A stretch of 64,000 nucleotides of DNA. It comes from Arenimonas oryziterrae DSM 21050 = YC6267. Lineage in GTDB: Bacteria; Pseudomonadota; Gammaproteobacteria; Xanthomonadales; Xanthomonadaceae. The stretch lies in NCBI RefSeq assembly GCF_000420545.1, contig NZ_ATVD01000002.1, positions 434,001 to 498,000 on the forward strand, in the 5' to 3' direction. Both the position numbers and the translations under genes were made by a program. Each line of letters starts with the position of its first letter. Within the stretch, counting starts at the first letter, position 1. Below are positions 13,293-22,621 of this stretch, one piece after another. The notes below the pieces were generated by a model. The model was not told the origin of the DNA, searched no databases, and saw nothing but the letters and a program-made list of their open reading frames with translations.

Positions 13293-15182
13293 ATGAGCAG
13301 TCGCTACAACGCCGCCGACATCGAAGTCCTTTCCGGGCTGGACCCGGTCAAACGCCGCCCCGGCATGTACACCGACACCACCCGGCCCAACCATCTGGCG
13401 CAGGAAGTGGTCGACAACTCGATCGACGAGGCCCTGGCCGGGCATGCGAAAACGGTGGAAGTCACCGTCTTCGCCGACGGCAGCTGCGAAGTGTCGGACG
13501 ATGGTCGCGGCATGCCGGTCGACGTGCATCCCGAGGAAAAGATTCCCGGCGTCGAACTGATCCTCACGCGCCTGCATGCCGGCGGCAAGTTCAGCAACAA
13601 GAACTACACCTTCTCCGGCGGCCTGCACGGCGTCGGCGTCAGCGTGGTGAATGCGCTGTCGAAGAAGGTCGAGGTGTTCATCAAGCGCGACGGCAACGAA
13701 TACCGCATGGAATTCCGCGACGGTTTCCGCTCCTCGCCGCTCGAGGTCATCGGCGCGGTCGGCAAGCGCAACACCGGCACCCGCGTGCATTTCTGGCCGG
13801 ACACCAAATATTTCGACACGCCGAAGATCCACGTCAAATCGCTGCGCCATCTGTTGCGCGCCAAGGCCGTGCTCTGCCCGGGCCTGACCGTGAAGCTGTT
13901 CGACGAGGCGACCGGCGAACGCAACGAGTGGTTCTTCGAGAACGGCCTGCGCGACTACCTGCAGTGCGAGCTCAACGGCCGCGAGATGCTGCCGCCGGAT
14001 CTGTTCACCGGCAACCTGACCAAGGAAAGCGAAGTCGTCGACTGGGCCGTGTCTTGGCTGCCGGACGGCGAACTGGTGCAGGAAAGCTACGTCAACCTGA
14101 TCCCGACCGCGCAAGGCGGCACGCACGTCAACGGCCTGCGTTCGGGCCTGACCGATGCGCTGCGCGAGTTCTGCGACTTCCGCAACCTGCTGCCGCGCGG
14201 CGTGAAGCTGGCGCCGGAAGACGTCTGGGACCGCGTGAGCTATGTGCTGTCGCTCAAGCTCACCGACCCGCAGTTCAGCGGCCAGACCAAGGAACGCCTA
14301 AGCTCGCGCCAGGCGGCGGCGTTCATCGAAGGCGCCACGCACGATGCGTTTTCGCTGTGGCTCAACCAGCACGTCGAAATGGGCACGCAGATCGCCCAGA
14401 TCGCGATCGACCGCGCCGCGGCCCGTCTGAAAACCGAAAAGCAGATCGTCCGCAAGAAGATCACCCAGGGCCCCGCCCTGCCCGGCAAGCTCGCCGACTG
14501 CATCTCGCAGGACCTGGGTCGCACGGAAATCTTCCTCGTCGAAGGCGACTCCGCCGGCGGCAGCGCCCGCCAGGCGCGCGACAAGGAATTCCAGGCGATC
14601 CTGCCGCTGCGCGGCAAAATCCTCAACACCTGGGAAGTGGAAAGCTCGGGCGTGCTCGCGTCCAACGAAGTGCACGATCTCGCGGTCGCCATCGGCTGCG
14701 ATCCGGGCACCGAGAACATCGAGGGCCTGCGCTACGGCAAGGTCATCATCCTTGCCGACGCCGATTCCGACGGTCTGCACATCGCCACCCTGCTCTCAGC
14801 GCTGTTCCTCCGCCATTTCCCCTCGCTTGTGCGCGCCGGCCACATCTTCGTGGCGATGCCACCGCTGTTCCGCGTCGACGTGGGCAAGCAGGTGTTCTAT
14901 GCCCTGGACGAGGAAGAGAAACGCATCCTGCTCGAGCGCATCGAGAAGGAAAAAATTCGCGGCCAAGTCTCGGTGACGCGCTTCAAGGGCCTCGGCGAGA
15001 TGAATCCTTCGCAGCTGCGCGAATCGACCATCCATCCAAACACCCGCCGCCTTGTGCAGCTGACCGTGGACGACCCGGTCCTGACCCGCGGGCTCATGGA
15101 CATGCTGCTGGGCAAGAAGCGCGCGGGCGACCGCAAGACCTGGCTGGAAGCCAAGGGCGACCTCGCGTCCCTGGAAATCTGA
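13293..15182 (+). CDS. parE: DNA topoisomerase IV subunit B
   Basis: ParE is the ATPase subunit of topoisomerase IV, which unlinks replicated chromosomes. The 629-residue length equals E. coli ParE (630). It has the GHKL ATPase motifs (EVVDNSIDEALAGHAK, DDGRGMPVD, GGLHGVGVSVVNALS), the transducer domain, and the TOPRIM motif EGDSAGGSARQARDKE. It is ParE rather than GyrB because it lacks the GyrB-type insertion and closely follows ParE at RRPGMYTDTTRPNHLAQEV. I chose ATG 13293 (MSSRYNAADIEVL); a TTG at 13284 would add three residues. Confidence 0.97.
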   Translation: MSSRYNAADIEVLSGLDPVKRRPGMYTDTTRPNHLAQEVVDNSIDEALAGHAKTVEVTVFADGSCEVSDDGRGMPVDVHPEEKIPGVELILTRLHAGGKFSNKNYTFSGGLHGVGVSVVNALSKKVEVFIKRDGNEYRMEFRDGFRSSPLEVIGAVGKRNTGTRVHFWPDTKYFDTPKIHVKSLRHLLRAKAVLCPGLTVKLFDEATGERNEWFFENGLRDYLQCELNGREMLPPDLFTGNLTKESEVVDWAVSWLPDGELVQESYVNLIPTAQGGTHVNGLRSGLTDALREFCDFRNLLPRGVKLAPEDVWDRVSYVLSLKLTDPQFSGQTKERLSSRQAAAFIEGATHDAFSLWLNQHVEMGTQIAQIAIDRAAARLKTEKQIVRKKITQGPALPGKLADCISQDLGRTEIFLVEGDSAGGSARQARDKEFQAILPLRGKILNTWEVESSGVLASNEVHDLAVAIGCDPGTENIEGLRYGKVIILADADSDGLHIATLLSALFLRHFPSLVRAGHIFVAMPPLFRVDVGKQVFYALDEEEKRILLERIEKEKIRGQVSVTRFKGLGEMNPSQLRESTIHPNTRRLVQLTVDDPVLTRGLMDMLLGKKRAGDRKTWLEAKGDLASLEI

Positions 15183-15248
15183 CGCGGATCGCTGAAAGTT
15201 CGCCTGGATTTGTTAATCTGCGGGGCGCAAATTCCCGTGGAGAACCCG

Positions 15249-17189
15249 ATGACCCAGCAATGGACCCGAGCCCTGACCGCCGCTTCGTTGGCGCTCATCG
15301 CGACCGGAAGCCTCGCCCAGACCCCGAAACTGCCGGCGGAAACCTTCGCCAAGCATTCGGAATATCTGTCGGCCGAGCTCTCGCCCAACGGTGACTACGT
15401 CGCCGCGATCACCTCCGAGGGCGAGAAGCTCTCGCTGTCCCTGATCCACCTCGACGGTGGATTCGAGACCAAGATGGTTCGCCTTGGGCCCAAGGAAGCG
15501 GTCTCCAACACGACCTGGACTTCGGACAACCGCATCGTCATCGCCAAGGCCAGCCAGGGCGGCTACCTCGGCGACCTGCCGCGCGCGAACGGCGAACTGA
15601 TGGCGACCAATGCCGACGCCGAGAAATCGCTGTACCTGTACGGCTACAACAATGCCCGCGGCCGCGATCAGGGCTTCGGTCAGGTCATCCATGTCATCGA
15701 CGACGCGCCGGGCGAAGTGCTGGTCTCGGTCAGCGAATACCAGTCGCGTGCGTCCGAGCGCGAGACGGTCATCCTGCGCATGAACACGATCACCGGCTCG
15801 CGCCGCGAGATCGAGCGCATGAATTTCGCCGGCGGCGTCATGGCCGACCACAACGCGGTGCCGCGCTTCATTCTCGCCAACGACGAAAAAGACGAGCCGG
15901 AGATCCACTACCGCAAGTCGGCCAGCGACAAGGGCTGGGCGATGCTGCCCAAGACCATCGCCGGCTACAGCTTCAGCCCGCTGTACTTCGAAAAAGACAA
16001 CAACATCGTCATCGCCGCGATCAGCGATCACAAGGAGCCCGACGCGCTGTACCGCGTCGACCTCGCCCAGGGCACCCGCACCAAGCTGATCGGCAACCCC
16101 GATTTCGAGATCGGCGGCATGCTCTATGCCGGCTTCGACCGCCGCCCGTTCGGCGTGTTCTACAACACCGGCAAGCCGTCGGTGCAGTACCTGGATCCGA
16201 ACTCGGAATGGGCGCAGCTGCATGCCGCGCTCATGAAGCAGTTCCCCGGCGAAATGCTCAACTTCACCAGCTTCAGCAAGAACGACCGCAAGCTGATCTT
16301 CACCGTCTACAGCGACCGTCACCCGGGTGCGTACTACCTGTTCGATCGCGACGCCAAGAAGATCAAGCTGCTGTTCGAAGCACAGAGCTGGGTCGATCCC
16401 AAGCTCATGGCCAGCCGTCGTCCGGTCGAATTCCAGGCCAAGGACGGCACCAAGCTCTATGGCGTGCTGACCGTGCCGAACGGCGTGCAGGGCCCGCAGC
16501 CGATGGTCGTGTTGCCGCACGGCGGCCCCTACGACATCAAGGATGACTGGTCCTACGATGCCGATGCGCAGTTCCTGGCCAACCGCGGTTATGCGGTGCT
16601 GCAGGTCAACTTCCGCGGCTCCGGCGGCCGCGGCGTCAATTTCGTCGAAAGCGGCTACCGCCAGTGGGGCAAGCTGATCCAGGACGACATTGCGGACGGC
16701 GCCAAATGGGCGATTGCGCAGAACATCGCCGACGGCAAGCGCGTCTGCATTTATGGCGCGAGCTTCGGTGGCTATTCCGCGCTGATGAATCCGATCCGCT
16801 ATCCGGACCTTTACCGCTGCGCGATCGGCTACGTCGGCGTCTACGACTTGTCGACCGAGTGGAAAGCCGGCGACACCAACGACACCGTGCAGGGCCGTCG
16901 TTTCCTCGAGCGCGTGATCGGTCATGATCCGGCCGAACTCGACGCACAGTCCCCGGCCAAGCACGCCGATGCGCTCACCCTGCCGGTCATGCTGATCCAC
17001 GGCAAGGACGACTGGCGCGTTCCGATGGAACAGTTCGACGCCCTTTCCACGGCGTTGAAGGGCCACGGCATCGGTTTCGAATCGATCGTCAAGAACGGCG
17101 AAGGTCACGGCTACTACAAGCTGGAAAATCGCGTCGAGGTCTACGACCGAATCGACGCCTTCCTGCAGCGTTACAACGCACCGAAGTAA
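15249..17189 (+). CDS. Exported S9 family prolyl oligopeptidase-type peptidase
   Basis: The 646-residue protein begins with a Sec signal peptide (MTQQWTRALTAASLALIATG, cleavage likely after SLAQ). An N-terminal beta-propeller-like region is followed by a C-terminal alpha/beta hydrolase domain (about 400-646). The catalytic triad can be placed: Ser505 in YGASFGGYSAL, Asp587 in HGKDDWRVP and His620 in GEGHGYY. Family members cleave short peptides, often after Pro or as acylaminoacyl/dipeptidyl peptidases; the substrate is not predictable. GGAG precedes the ATG at 15249. A bidirectional terminator follows. Confidence 0.93.
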   Translation: MTQQWTRALTAASLALIATGSLAQTPKLPAETFAKHSEYLSAELSPNGDYVAAITSEGEKLSLSLIHLDGGFETKMVRLGPKEAVSNTTWTSDNRIVIAKASQGGYLGDLPRANGELMATNADAEKSLYLYGYNNARGRDQGFGQVIHVIDDAPGEVLVSVSEYQSRASERETVILRMNTITGSRREIERMNFAGGVMADHNAVPRFILANDEKDEPEIHYRKSASDKGWAMLPKTIAGYSFSPLYFEKDNNIVIAAISDHKEPDALYRVDLAQGTRTKLIGNPDFEIGGMLYAGFDRRPFGVFYNTGKPSVQYLDPNSEWAQLHAALMKQFPGEMLNFTSFSKNDRKLIFTVYSDRHPGAYYLFDRDAKKIKLLFEAQSWVDPKLMASRRPVEFQAKDGTKLYGVLTVPNGVQGPQPMVVLPHGGPYDIKDDWSYDADAQFLANRGYAVLQVNFRGSGGRGVNFVESGYRQWGKLIQDDIADGAKWAIAQNIADGKRVCIYGASFGGYSALMNPIRYPDLYRCAIGYVGVYDLSTEWKAGDTNDTVQGRRFLERVIGHDPAELDAQSPAKHADALTLPVMLIHGKDDWRVPMEQFDALSTALKGHGIGFESIVKNGEGHGYYKLENRVEVYDRIDAFLQRYNAPK

Positions 17190-17212
17190 TCTCGCGCTTC
17201 CCGCGATGCATG

Positions 17213-17243
17213 AAAAACGCCCCGGACTCCGGGGCGTTTTTTT
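17213..17243. terminator. Bidirectional intrinsic terminator
   Basis: Stem CGCCCCGG (17218-17225) / CCGGGGCG (17229-17236) with loop ACT, flanked by an A-run on the left and seven T on the right, so it works in both directions. It separates the plus-strand S9 peptidase from the minus-strand hutG-like gene. Confidence 0.9.
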
Positions 17244-17270
17244 GTCCGCCGTTTCCGAAAAAACGGGTGG

Positions 17271-18056
17271 TCAGTCCGACCCGCGCAATGCCGCGGTCAA
17301 CAGGCGGAAGATCAGTTCCTGGGTGGCTTGCGCGAGGTCCGGCGCATAAGTCACCGTGTCCTCGTCCATATACGTCGTCTGCGCAAGTTCCAGCTGCACC
17401 GCCTCGATGCCGAGCGCCGGCGCGCCGTAGTGACGCGTGATGTAGCCGCCCTTGAAGCGTCCGTTCACGACCCAGGATTTCTCCGACTGCGCGGTCAGCA
17501 CCGCCTGCATACGCCGCTGCGTCGCTTCGCTGCAGCTTGCGCCATTGGCGGTGCCGAGATTGAAATCGGGCAAGCGACCCTCGAACAGGAACGGCACCTG
17601 CGACCGGATCGAATGTCCTTCCCACAGCAGCACGCGGCCGTGTTCGCCGTGCAGGCGCGCGATCTCGCCGGCCAGGGCATCGTGGTACGGACGCCAGTAC
17701 AACTGCACGCGCTCGGCGATTTCCTCCGGCGTCGGCAGGCCGCCCTCGCGATACACCGCTTCGCCGCTGAACTGCACGGTCGGACACAGGCCGGTGGTGT
17801 TCTGGCCCGGATACAGCGAGACATCGTCGGGCGAACGATTCAGATCGACGACGTAACGCGAATACCGCGGCACCAGGATCGAGGCCCCCATCGCCCGAGC
17901 GAAGTCGTACAGGCGACTGACGAACCAGTCGGTATCGGGCACGCTGCGAGCGCTGCCGGTGAGGCGCGCGGCGATCTCGGGCGGCAGTTGCGTGCCGTCG
18001 TGCGGCAGGCTGATGAGCAAGGGGGCGGTGCCGCGATGCAGGGTGTAGATGTCCAT
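17271..18056 (-). CDS. hutG: N-formylglutamate amidohydrolase (HutG type)
   Basis: The 261-residue protein belongs to the N-formylglutamate deformylase family, which releases formate from N-formyl-L-glutamate in one route of histidine degradation. Visible motifs are LLISLPHDGTQLPPEI near the N terminus, DTDWFVSRLY, VVDLNRSPDD and LLWEGHSIRS, containing likely metal-binding His/Asp/Glu residues. The start at 18056 (MDIYTLHRG) was chosen because the upstream extension is antisense-like low complexity overlapping the next gene. No other hut gene is present; it lies 8 bases after the D-amino-acid dehydrogenase-like gene. Confidence 0.88.
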   Translation of the reverse strand: MDIYTLHRGTAPLLISLPHDGTQLPPEIAARLTGSARSVPDTDWFVSRLYDFARAMGASILVPRYSRYVVDLNRSPDDVSLYPGQNTTGLCPTVQFSGEAVYREGGLPTPEEIAERVQLYWRPYHDALAGEIARLHGEHGRVLLWEGHSIRSQVPFLFEGRLPDFNLGTANGASCSEATQRRMQAVLTAQSEKSWVVNGRFKGGYITRHYGAPALGIEAVQLELAQTTYMDEDTVTYAPDLAQATQELIFRLLTAALRGSD

Positions 18057-18064
18057 GGACGGGC

Positions 18065-19321
18065 CTAGATGGCGAAACGCAGGGGCGAACTGGGCGACGG
18101 ATCGACGATCGGCGTGCGTTGGCAGATCAGGTCGGCGAGCAGATGGCCGGTCGCGGTGCTCATGCTCACGCCGAGCATGCCGTGGCCGGTGGCGAGCCAC
18201 AGATTCTCATGCCCGGGCGCGCGACCGAGGATCGGCAGGTCGTCCCAGACCATCGGGCGCCAGCCATACCATTCTTCGCGCTTCTCGGCGCCGACTGGCT
18301 CGCGCAGGTAGTCGCGCGCGCCACGTTCGAGCGCGTCCAGACGCGTGCGGTTGAGCGTGCTGTCGTAGCCGGAGAACTCCATCGTGCTGCCGAGACGGAA
18401 CCCGCTATCCCAGGCCGTGACGCAGACGCTGCGCTCGCGCAACACGATCGGCACGCGCGGCGCCAACGCCGGACGCGAATAGGTGATCGAATAGCCCTTG
18501 CCCGGCTGCATCGGCAGACGCAGTCCCAGTTGCTTCAACAGCAGCGGCGACCAGGGGCCGAACGCCGCCAGCACCTGCGCACCCCGCCGCGGGCCCTGCG
18601 AGGTCTGCACGGCCCGGAGCCGTCCGCCGTCGCGCTCGAATCCGACGACTTCGACGCCCTCTTCGATGACGCCGCCCTGCGCGCGCACGCAACGTGCGAG
18701 TTCGGCGACGTAACGATCCGGGCGCAGATGCGCATCGTTCGGAAAATGGATGCCGCCGGCCATGCCCGGCAGCAGGGCCGGTTCTGCGGCCGCGAGTGCG
18801 GCGCCGTCCAGCACCTGCGCGGCGATGCCGAAATCGCCAAGCACCGACAGCTCGTCGCAGGCGCGCTCGAAGGCGCGCGCATCGCGATACACGTAGCGCA
18901 GCCCGGATTCGGCGAATTCGCAATCGAGCTGCTGCGTCGCGACCAGATCGGCGAGCAGATTCCGTGAGGTTTCCAGCAGCGACGATCGCGCACGCGCCGC
19001 GCGATGCCAGTCGGTGGGATTGCAGCGCGTGGCGAAGTGCACCAGCCAGCTTGCCAGGGCCCAGTCCAGGCGCGGCGGGATATACAGGGGCGCATCGGGC
19101 GTGAGCATCCACTTCAGCCCTTTCGCGACCATGCCCGGCGCGGCGAGCGGCGGGGCGTGGCTGGGCGTGATCGTGCCGCAGTTGCCGTGCGAGGTGGCGG
19201 CACCGGTACGGCCGCGCTCGAGCACGCGTACCGAACGGCCCGCCTGCAGCAGATAGTGCGCACAGGCCAGGCCGATCACGCCGCCGCCGAGGATCAGCAC
19301 ATCCGAATCGTGTTCCGTCAT
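18065..19321 (-). CDS. FAD-dependent oxidoreductase, D-amino-acid dehydrogenase (DadA) type
   Basis: The 418-residue enzyme is a DAO-superfamily flavoprotein with the FAD-binding motif ILGGGVIGLACAHYLLQAG at residues 10-28 and the C-terminal family motif LWLATGHGMLGVSMSTATG. Family members oxidise D-amino acids (DadA) or related secondary amines such as D-hydroxyproline. No alanine racemase (dadX) or hydroxyproline genes are adjacent, so the substrate is open. It is followed by hutG after 8 bases and lies 39 bases after a DUF418 gene, so the three may share a transcript. Confidence 0.85.
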   Translation of the reverse strand: MTEHDSDVLILGGGVIGLACAHYLLQAGRSVRVLERGRTGAATSHGNCGTITPSHAPPLAAPGMVAKGLKWMLTPDAPLYIPPRLDWALASWLVHFATRCNPTDWHRAARARSSLLETSRNLLADLVATQQLDCEFAESGLRYVYRDARAFERACDELSVLGDFGIAAQVLDGAALAAAEPALLPGMAGGIHFPNDAHLRPDRYVAELARCVRAQGGVIEEGVEVVGFERDGGRLRAVQTSQGPRRGAQVLAAFGPWSPLLLKQLGLRLPMQPGKGYSITYSRPALAPRVPIVLRERSVCVTAWDSGFRLGSTMEFSGYDSTLNRTRLDALERGARDYLREPVGAEKREEWYGWRPMVWDDLPILGRAPGHENLWLATGHGMLGVSMSTATGHLLADLICQRTPIVDPSPSSPLRFAI

Positions 19322-19360
19322 GCCGCCATTGTAGGGGCGGTCCGCGTTTCGGTCAGTGCT

Positions 19361-20662
19361 TCAGGCGACCGCGACCTCGCGGCGCAGCGCCGGCCACTGC
19401 CAGTACGTGATGGCGCGCCACAGCCATTCCATCGGCCCGTATTTGAAACGCGACAGCCACCAGCGGCTGAACACCAGTTGCAGGGCATAGATCGCCAGCA
19501 CCAGCCCGACCTGTCCGGCGCGACCGACCTGTCCCCAGAGCCCGAGGCCGTAGTGGAGAAACAGTAAGGTACCGAGCACTGACTGCGTCAGATAATTGGT
19601 CAGCGCCATGCGCCCGGCCGGCGCCAGCCATGCGCGCAACCCATCGCCGGCCGGCCCCTGCAGTGCGAGGACCAAGGTCGCGCCGTACGCCAGGGCCAGC
19701 ATCAGTCCCGAGGTCAGATAGCAGACCATCATCACCGCCGCCGACAGTCCGAACTGCGGCACTTCCAGCACGGTGCCCTGGCTGATGCTGATCGCCATCA
19801 GGGCGAAGCCCAGCGGCAAGCCGATATTGCGAAAGCGTCGCAAGGCCGGCAGGTGATTTTCCGGCCGGGACACGACGCCGCTGCGTATCAGCGCCGCGCC
19901 GATCAGGAACACGCCCAGCAACAGGAACAGGAAAAACGGCAGCGTCCCCAGTTGTTCGACCGTGTCGATCACGCGCTGCCCGACGGCATCGGCGTAGCTG
20001 CCCTGGCTGTAGGCCAGCTGCGCCTGCTCGCGCATCTGCGCATGTTCGGCGATCTGCTTGCCGCGCTCGGCCACGGCGGCCGGATCGGCGGGCGCCAGCG
20101 AGCCCAAGGTGCCGAACACCAGCATCATCAGCAGCGGAAAGGTGTACAGACCCAGGCCCCAGCGCGCGAGTCTGGCGGCTGGCATCGGTTCGGGTTCCGC
20201 ACCGCCGTGCCGCCAGCGCAGAAAAGCGTGCCGCAGCGAGCGCAGCACCAGCAGCGCGAATGCCCCGATCGCATAGCTCACCAGAATGTCGCCCGACCAG
20301 ATCAACAGCGCATGCACGCTGCCGATCAGAAGCAGGCCCAAGCTGCGGCGCAGATAGGCGGGCACGAAAGCCCGTCCCGCCCGCGAGGCACGCTCGATCA
20401 TCACCGCGAAGCCCATGCCGAAAAGCGTCGAGAACAGCGTCCAGAATTTGCATTGGACGAAGAAGTAGACGAAGGCGTCGGCTGCGTAGTCCAGACCGTG
20501 CATGGTCGGGTCGATGCCCGCGCGACCGATGTCCTGCAAGGGTCGGCTGAAGAATTCGACATTCATCAGGAAGATGCCGAGCAAGGCGAATCCGCGGACG
20601 ACGTCCATGGCGTCGATGCGATCGGCCCCGGTCACCGGACCTAGTTTTCCGGATTGATCCAT
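19361..20662 (-). CDS. DUF418 (YeiB-type) membrane protein, copy 1
   Basis: The 433-residue polytopic membrane protein has the DUF418 hallmarks: an N-terminal MDVVRGFALLGIFLMNVEFF segment, a Phe/Gly-rich helix WTLFSTLFGMGFAV, and the C-terminal RFKYGPMEWLWRAITYW motif before the end. About ten membrane helices are visible. DUF418 proteins are of unknown function and distantly resemble membrane acyltransferases. It is one of three tandem paralogues and has the shortest hydrophilic insert of the three (about residues 175-215). Confidence 0.9.
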   Translation of the reverse strand: MDQSGKLGPVTGADRIDAMDVVRGFALLGIFLMNVEFFSRPLQDIGRAGIDPTMHGLDYAADAFVYFFVQCKFWTLFSTLFGMGFAVMIERASRAGRAFVPAYLRRSLGLLLIGSVHALLIWSGDILVSYAIGAFALLVLRSLRHAFLRWRHGGAEPEPMPAARLARWGLGLYTFPLLMMLVFGTLGSLAPADPAAVAERGKQIAEHAQMREQAQLAYSQGSYADAVGQRVIDTVEQLGTLPFFLFLLLGVFLIGAALIRSGVVSRPENHLPALRRFRNIGLPLGFALMAISISQGTVLEVPQFGLSAAVMMVCYLTSGLMLALAYGATLVLALQGPAGDGLRAWLAPAGRMALTNYLTQSVLGTLLFLHYGLGLWGQVGRAGQVGLVLAIYALQLVFSRWWLSRFKYGPMEWLWRAITYWQWPALRREVAVA

Positions 20663-20748
20663 GTCCCTGCCCCGTGCCTGGTTGGCCTCGGGGCATCATT
20701 TCCCATGCCTGTCCGCGCCGCAAGTCGGGCACGGACGGCGCGGCCGAC

Positions 20749-22458
20749 TCAGTCGACGGCGACGCGGCGCATCGCAGGCAGTTGCCAGTAGGTGATCGCG
20801 CGCCACAGCCATTCCATCGGGCCGTAGCGGAATTTCGACAGCCACCAGTGGCTGAAAGCGATCTGCAGCGCGAACACGGTGAACACGAACACCACCTGCC
20901 ACGCGCGACCGATGCCCCAATAGCCCAGGCCGTAGCCGTAGAACACGGTCGTACCGATGAGCGACTGCGTGAGGTAATTGGTCAGCGCCATGCGCCCGGC
21001 CGGCGCGAGCAGGCGGACGTTCGAGAAAATGCCGCGGCTGTGCAGCATCACCACCATCAGGCCGACATAGCCCAGACAGGCCGGCAGATTGCCGATCAGC
21101 GTCATGCCCATCGCCGTCTGATACATGCCCTGCGGCAGGTCCGGACTGTTGCCGGTCGCGATCGCACTGCCGATCAGCCCCAGACCGCAGCCGATCGGAA
21201 TGCCGAACAGCGCGAGTTTGCGGAACAAGGGCAAATGCGCGGCCGTGTTTTCCATGATGCCCGAGCGCACGAACCAGGCGCCGAGCAGGAACATGCCGAC
21301 GATGACGATCGCGAAACCGGCCTCGCCTGCGGCATGCTCAGCGAATTCGCCGGCGCGCAGTTTCACCGCCGAAACATAACTGCCCTCGGTGAGAATCTTC
21401 CGCTCTTCCGCGATCTGTTCGGCCTGTTCCTTCAGGCGCTTTTCGCGCGCAGCCTTTTTCTCGGCGCGTTCGGCGGCGGCTTTCTTGTCGGCGTCCGCCT
21501 GTTCCTTGCTGACCGGGGCCTTCGCCGCCGTCGAGTCGCTGGCGCTCGCGCTGATCGCCGGTTTCGCGGCGGCATCGACATCGGCAGGCTTGGGACCCAG
21601 CCATTGCGCGAGGCCGAACGAGGTCATCATGACGAACGGAAACAGATACATGCCGACGCCGAGACTGCGTTTGCGCTGGCTGATCGGGTCGTGGAATTTC
21701 GCGGAGAGCACGCCGAAAAGCGTGAGCACCGAAGCAAAGATGGTCAGCGGAATGCGTGCCTGTGCGGGCGGTCCGATGCCCAACCAGGCCAATGCAGCGA
21801 CGATAGCCACCAGCAAGGCGATCGTCAGCATGATGGCCGAGAACACCGGCACTTTGCCGCCGCTCGGCAGCTGCAGGCCGCGCTCATTGCGCAGGAACAG
21901 GGCCGCCGCGCCCATCAGCGCCAGACTCGCTGCCACCTGGAACACCGGATCGCCGCCGGGGATGAATCCGATGCCGATCAGCGCCACGAGACCGGCGAGT
22001 ATCCAGTACCAGCGCCCGTAGATCACGATGAGCAGCGCCGTCGCGCCCACGGCGTAACTGAAGAGGATGTCGCCGCCCCAGATGAAGATGTGGTGGATCG
22101 TGCCAAAGGCCGCGAGTGCTGCGATGCGTCGCAGATAGGGGCGTAGGAAATTGCGTTCTGCGCGTTCGGCACGCGTGAGCATGACCGCGAAGCCCATGCC
22201 AAACAGCAGCGAGAACATCGTCCAGAACTTGCCCTGCACGAAGTTGTAGATCAGCCAGCCGGCCAGCCAGTTCAGACCGGTCGCCGTCGCCGGCAGACCT
22301 TCGCCGAGCGCGGCGAGCGGTCGATTGAAGAACTCGATGTTCATCAGGAAGATGCCGACCAGGGCAAATCCCCGGACGACGTCGAGCGCCTGGATGCGCT
22401 CATTGCTGGCGACCGGCGCAAGCACGGTCCCGGCGGCGGAGGTGGCGGAATCTGACAT
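20749..22458 (-). CDS. DUF418 (YeiB-type) membrane protein, copy 2
   Basis: This 569-residue paralogue shares the N-terminal ALDVVRGFALVGIFLMNIEFF and C-terminal FRYGPMEWLWRAITYW signatures. It is longer than its neighbours because of extra helices after residue 150 and a highly charged Ala/Lys/Glu-rich segment (about 309-355) predicted to be a coiled coil projecting from the membrane. The start at 22458 (MSDSATSAAG) has GGGGA upstream. It lies 86 bases upstream of copy 1. Confidence 0.9.
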   Translation of the reverse strand: MSDSATSAAGTVLAPVASNERIQALDVVRGFALVGIFLMNIEFFNRPLAALGEGLPATATGLNWLAGWLIYNFVQGKFWTMFSLLFGMGFAVMLTRAERAERNFLRPYLRRIAALAAFGTIHHIFIWGGDILFSYAVGATALLIVIYGRWYWILAGLVALIGIGFIPGGDPVFQVAASLALMGAAALFLRNERGLQLPSGGKVPVFSAIMLTIALLVAIVAALAWLGIGPPAQARIPLTIFASVLTLFGVLSAKFHDPISQRKRSLGVGMYLFPFVMMTSFGLAQWLGPKPADVDAAAKPAISASASDSTAAKAPVSKEQADADKKAAAERAEKKAAREKRLKEQAEQIAEERKILTEGSYVSAVKLRAGEFAEHAAGEAGFAIVIVGMFLLGAWFVRSGIMENTAAHLPLFRKLALFGIPIGCGLGLIGSAIATGNSPDLPQGMYQTAMGMTLIGNLPACLGYVGLMVVMLHSRGIFSNVRLLAPAGRMALTNYLTQSLIGTTVFYGYGLGYWGIGRAWQVVFVFTVFALQIAFSHWWLSKFRYGPMEWLWRAITYWQLPAMRRVAVD

Positions 22459-22562
22459 GGTGGTCCCCTGACGATGACTGCCACGATAGGCGGGCCGCCA
22501 AGCCGAGCCATGTGGCAAAGGTCCCTGGGACCTCAGACAGGGTCGGCGCTGGCGTCACGTAC

Positions 22563-22603
22563 CAAAGAAAACGCCAGCGACCCTTCGGCCGCTGGCGTTC
22601 TTG
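22563..22603 (-). terminator. Intrinsic terminator after DUF418 copy 3
   Basis: A 10-bp stem AACGCCAGCG (22570-22579) / CGCTGGCGTT (22590-22599) with a 10-base loop. Read on the minus strand it is followed by TTTTCTTT, so it terminates the transcript of copy 3 and partly isolates it from copy 2. Confidence 0.75.
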
Positions 22604-22621
22604 GTTTCCGCGACCCGGCGA

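Noticed and set aside
15213-17108. 631-codon minus-strand open frame
   Set aside because: Antisense shadow of the S9 peptidase gene; low-complexity product without motifs, as expected in GC-rich DNA.
20700-20745. CCGCGCCG/CGGCGCGG hairpin as a terminator after DUF418 copy 2
   Set aside because: Large loop, no U-run on either strand; likely chance in GC-rich DNA.
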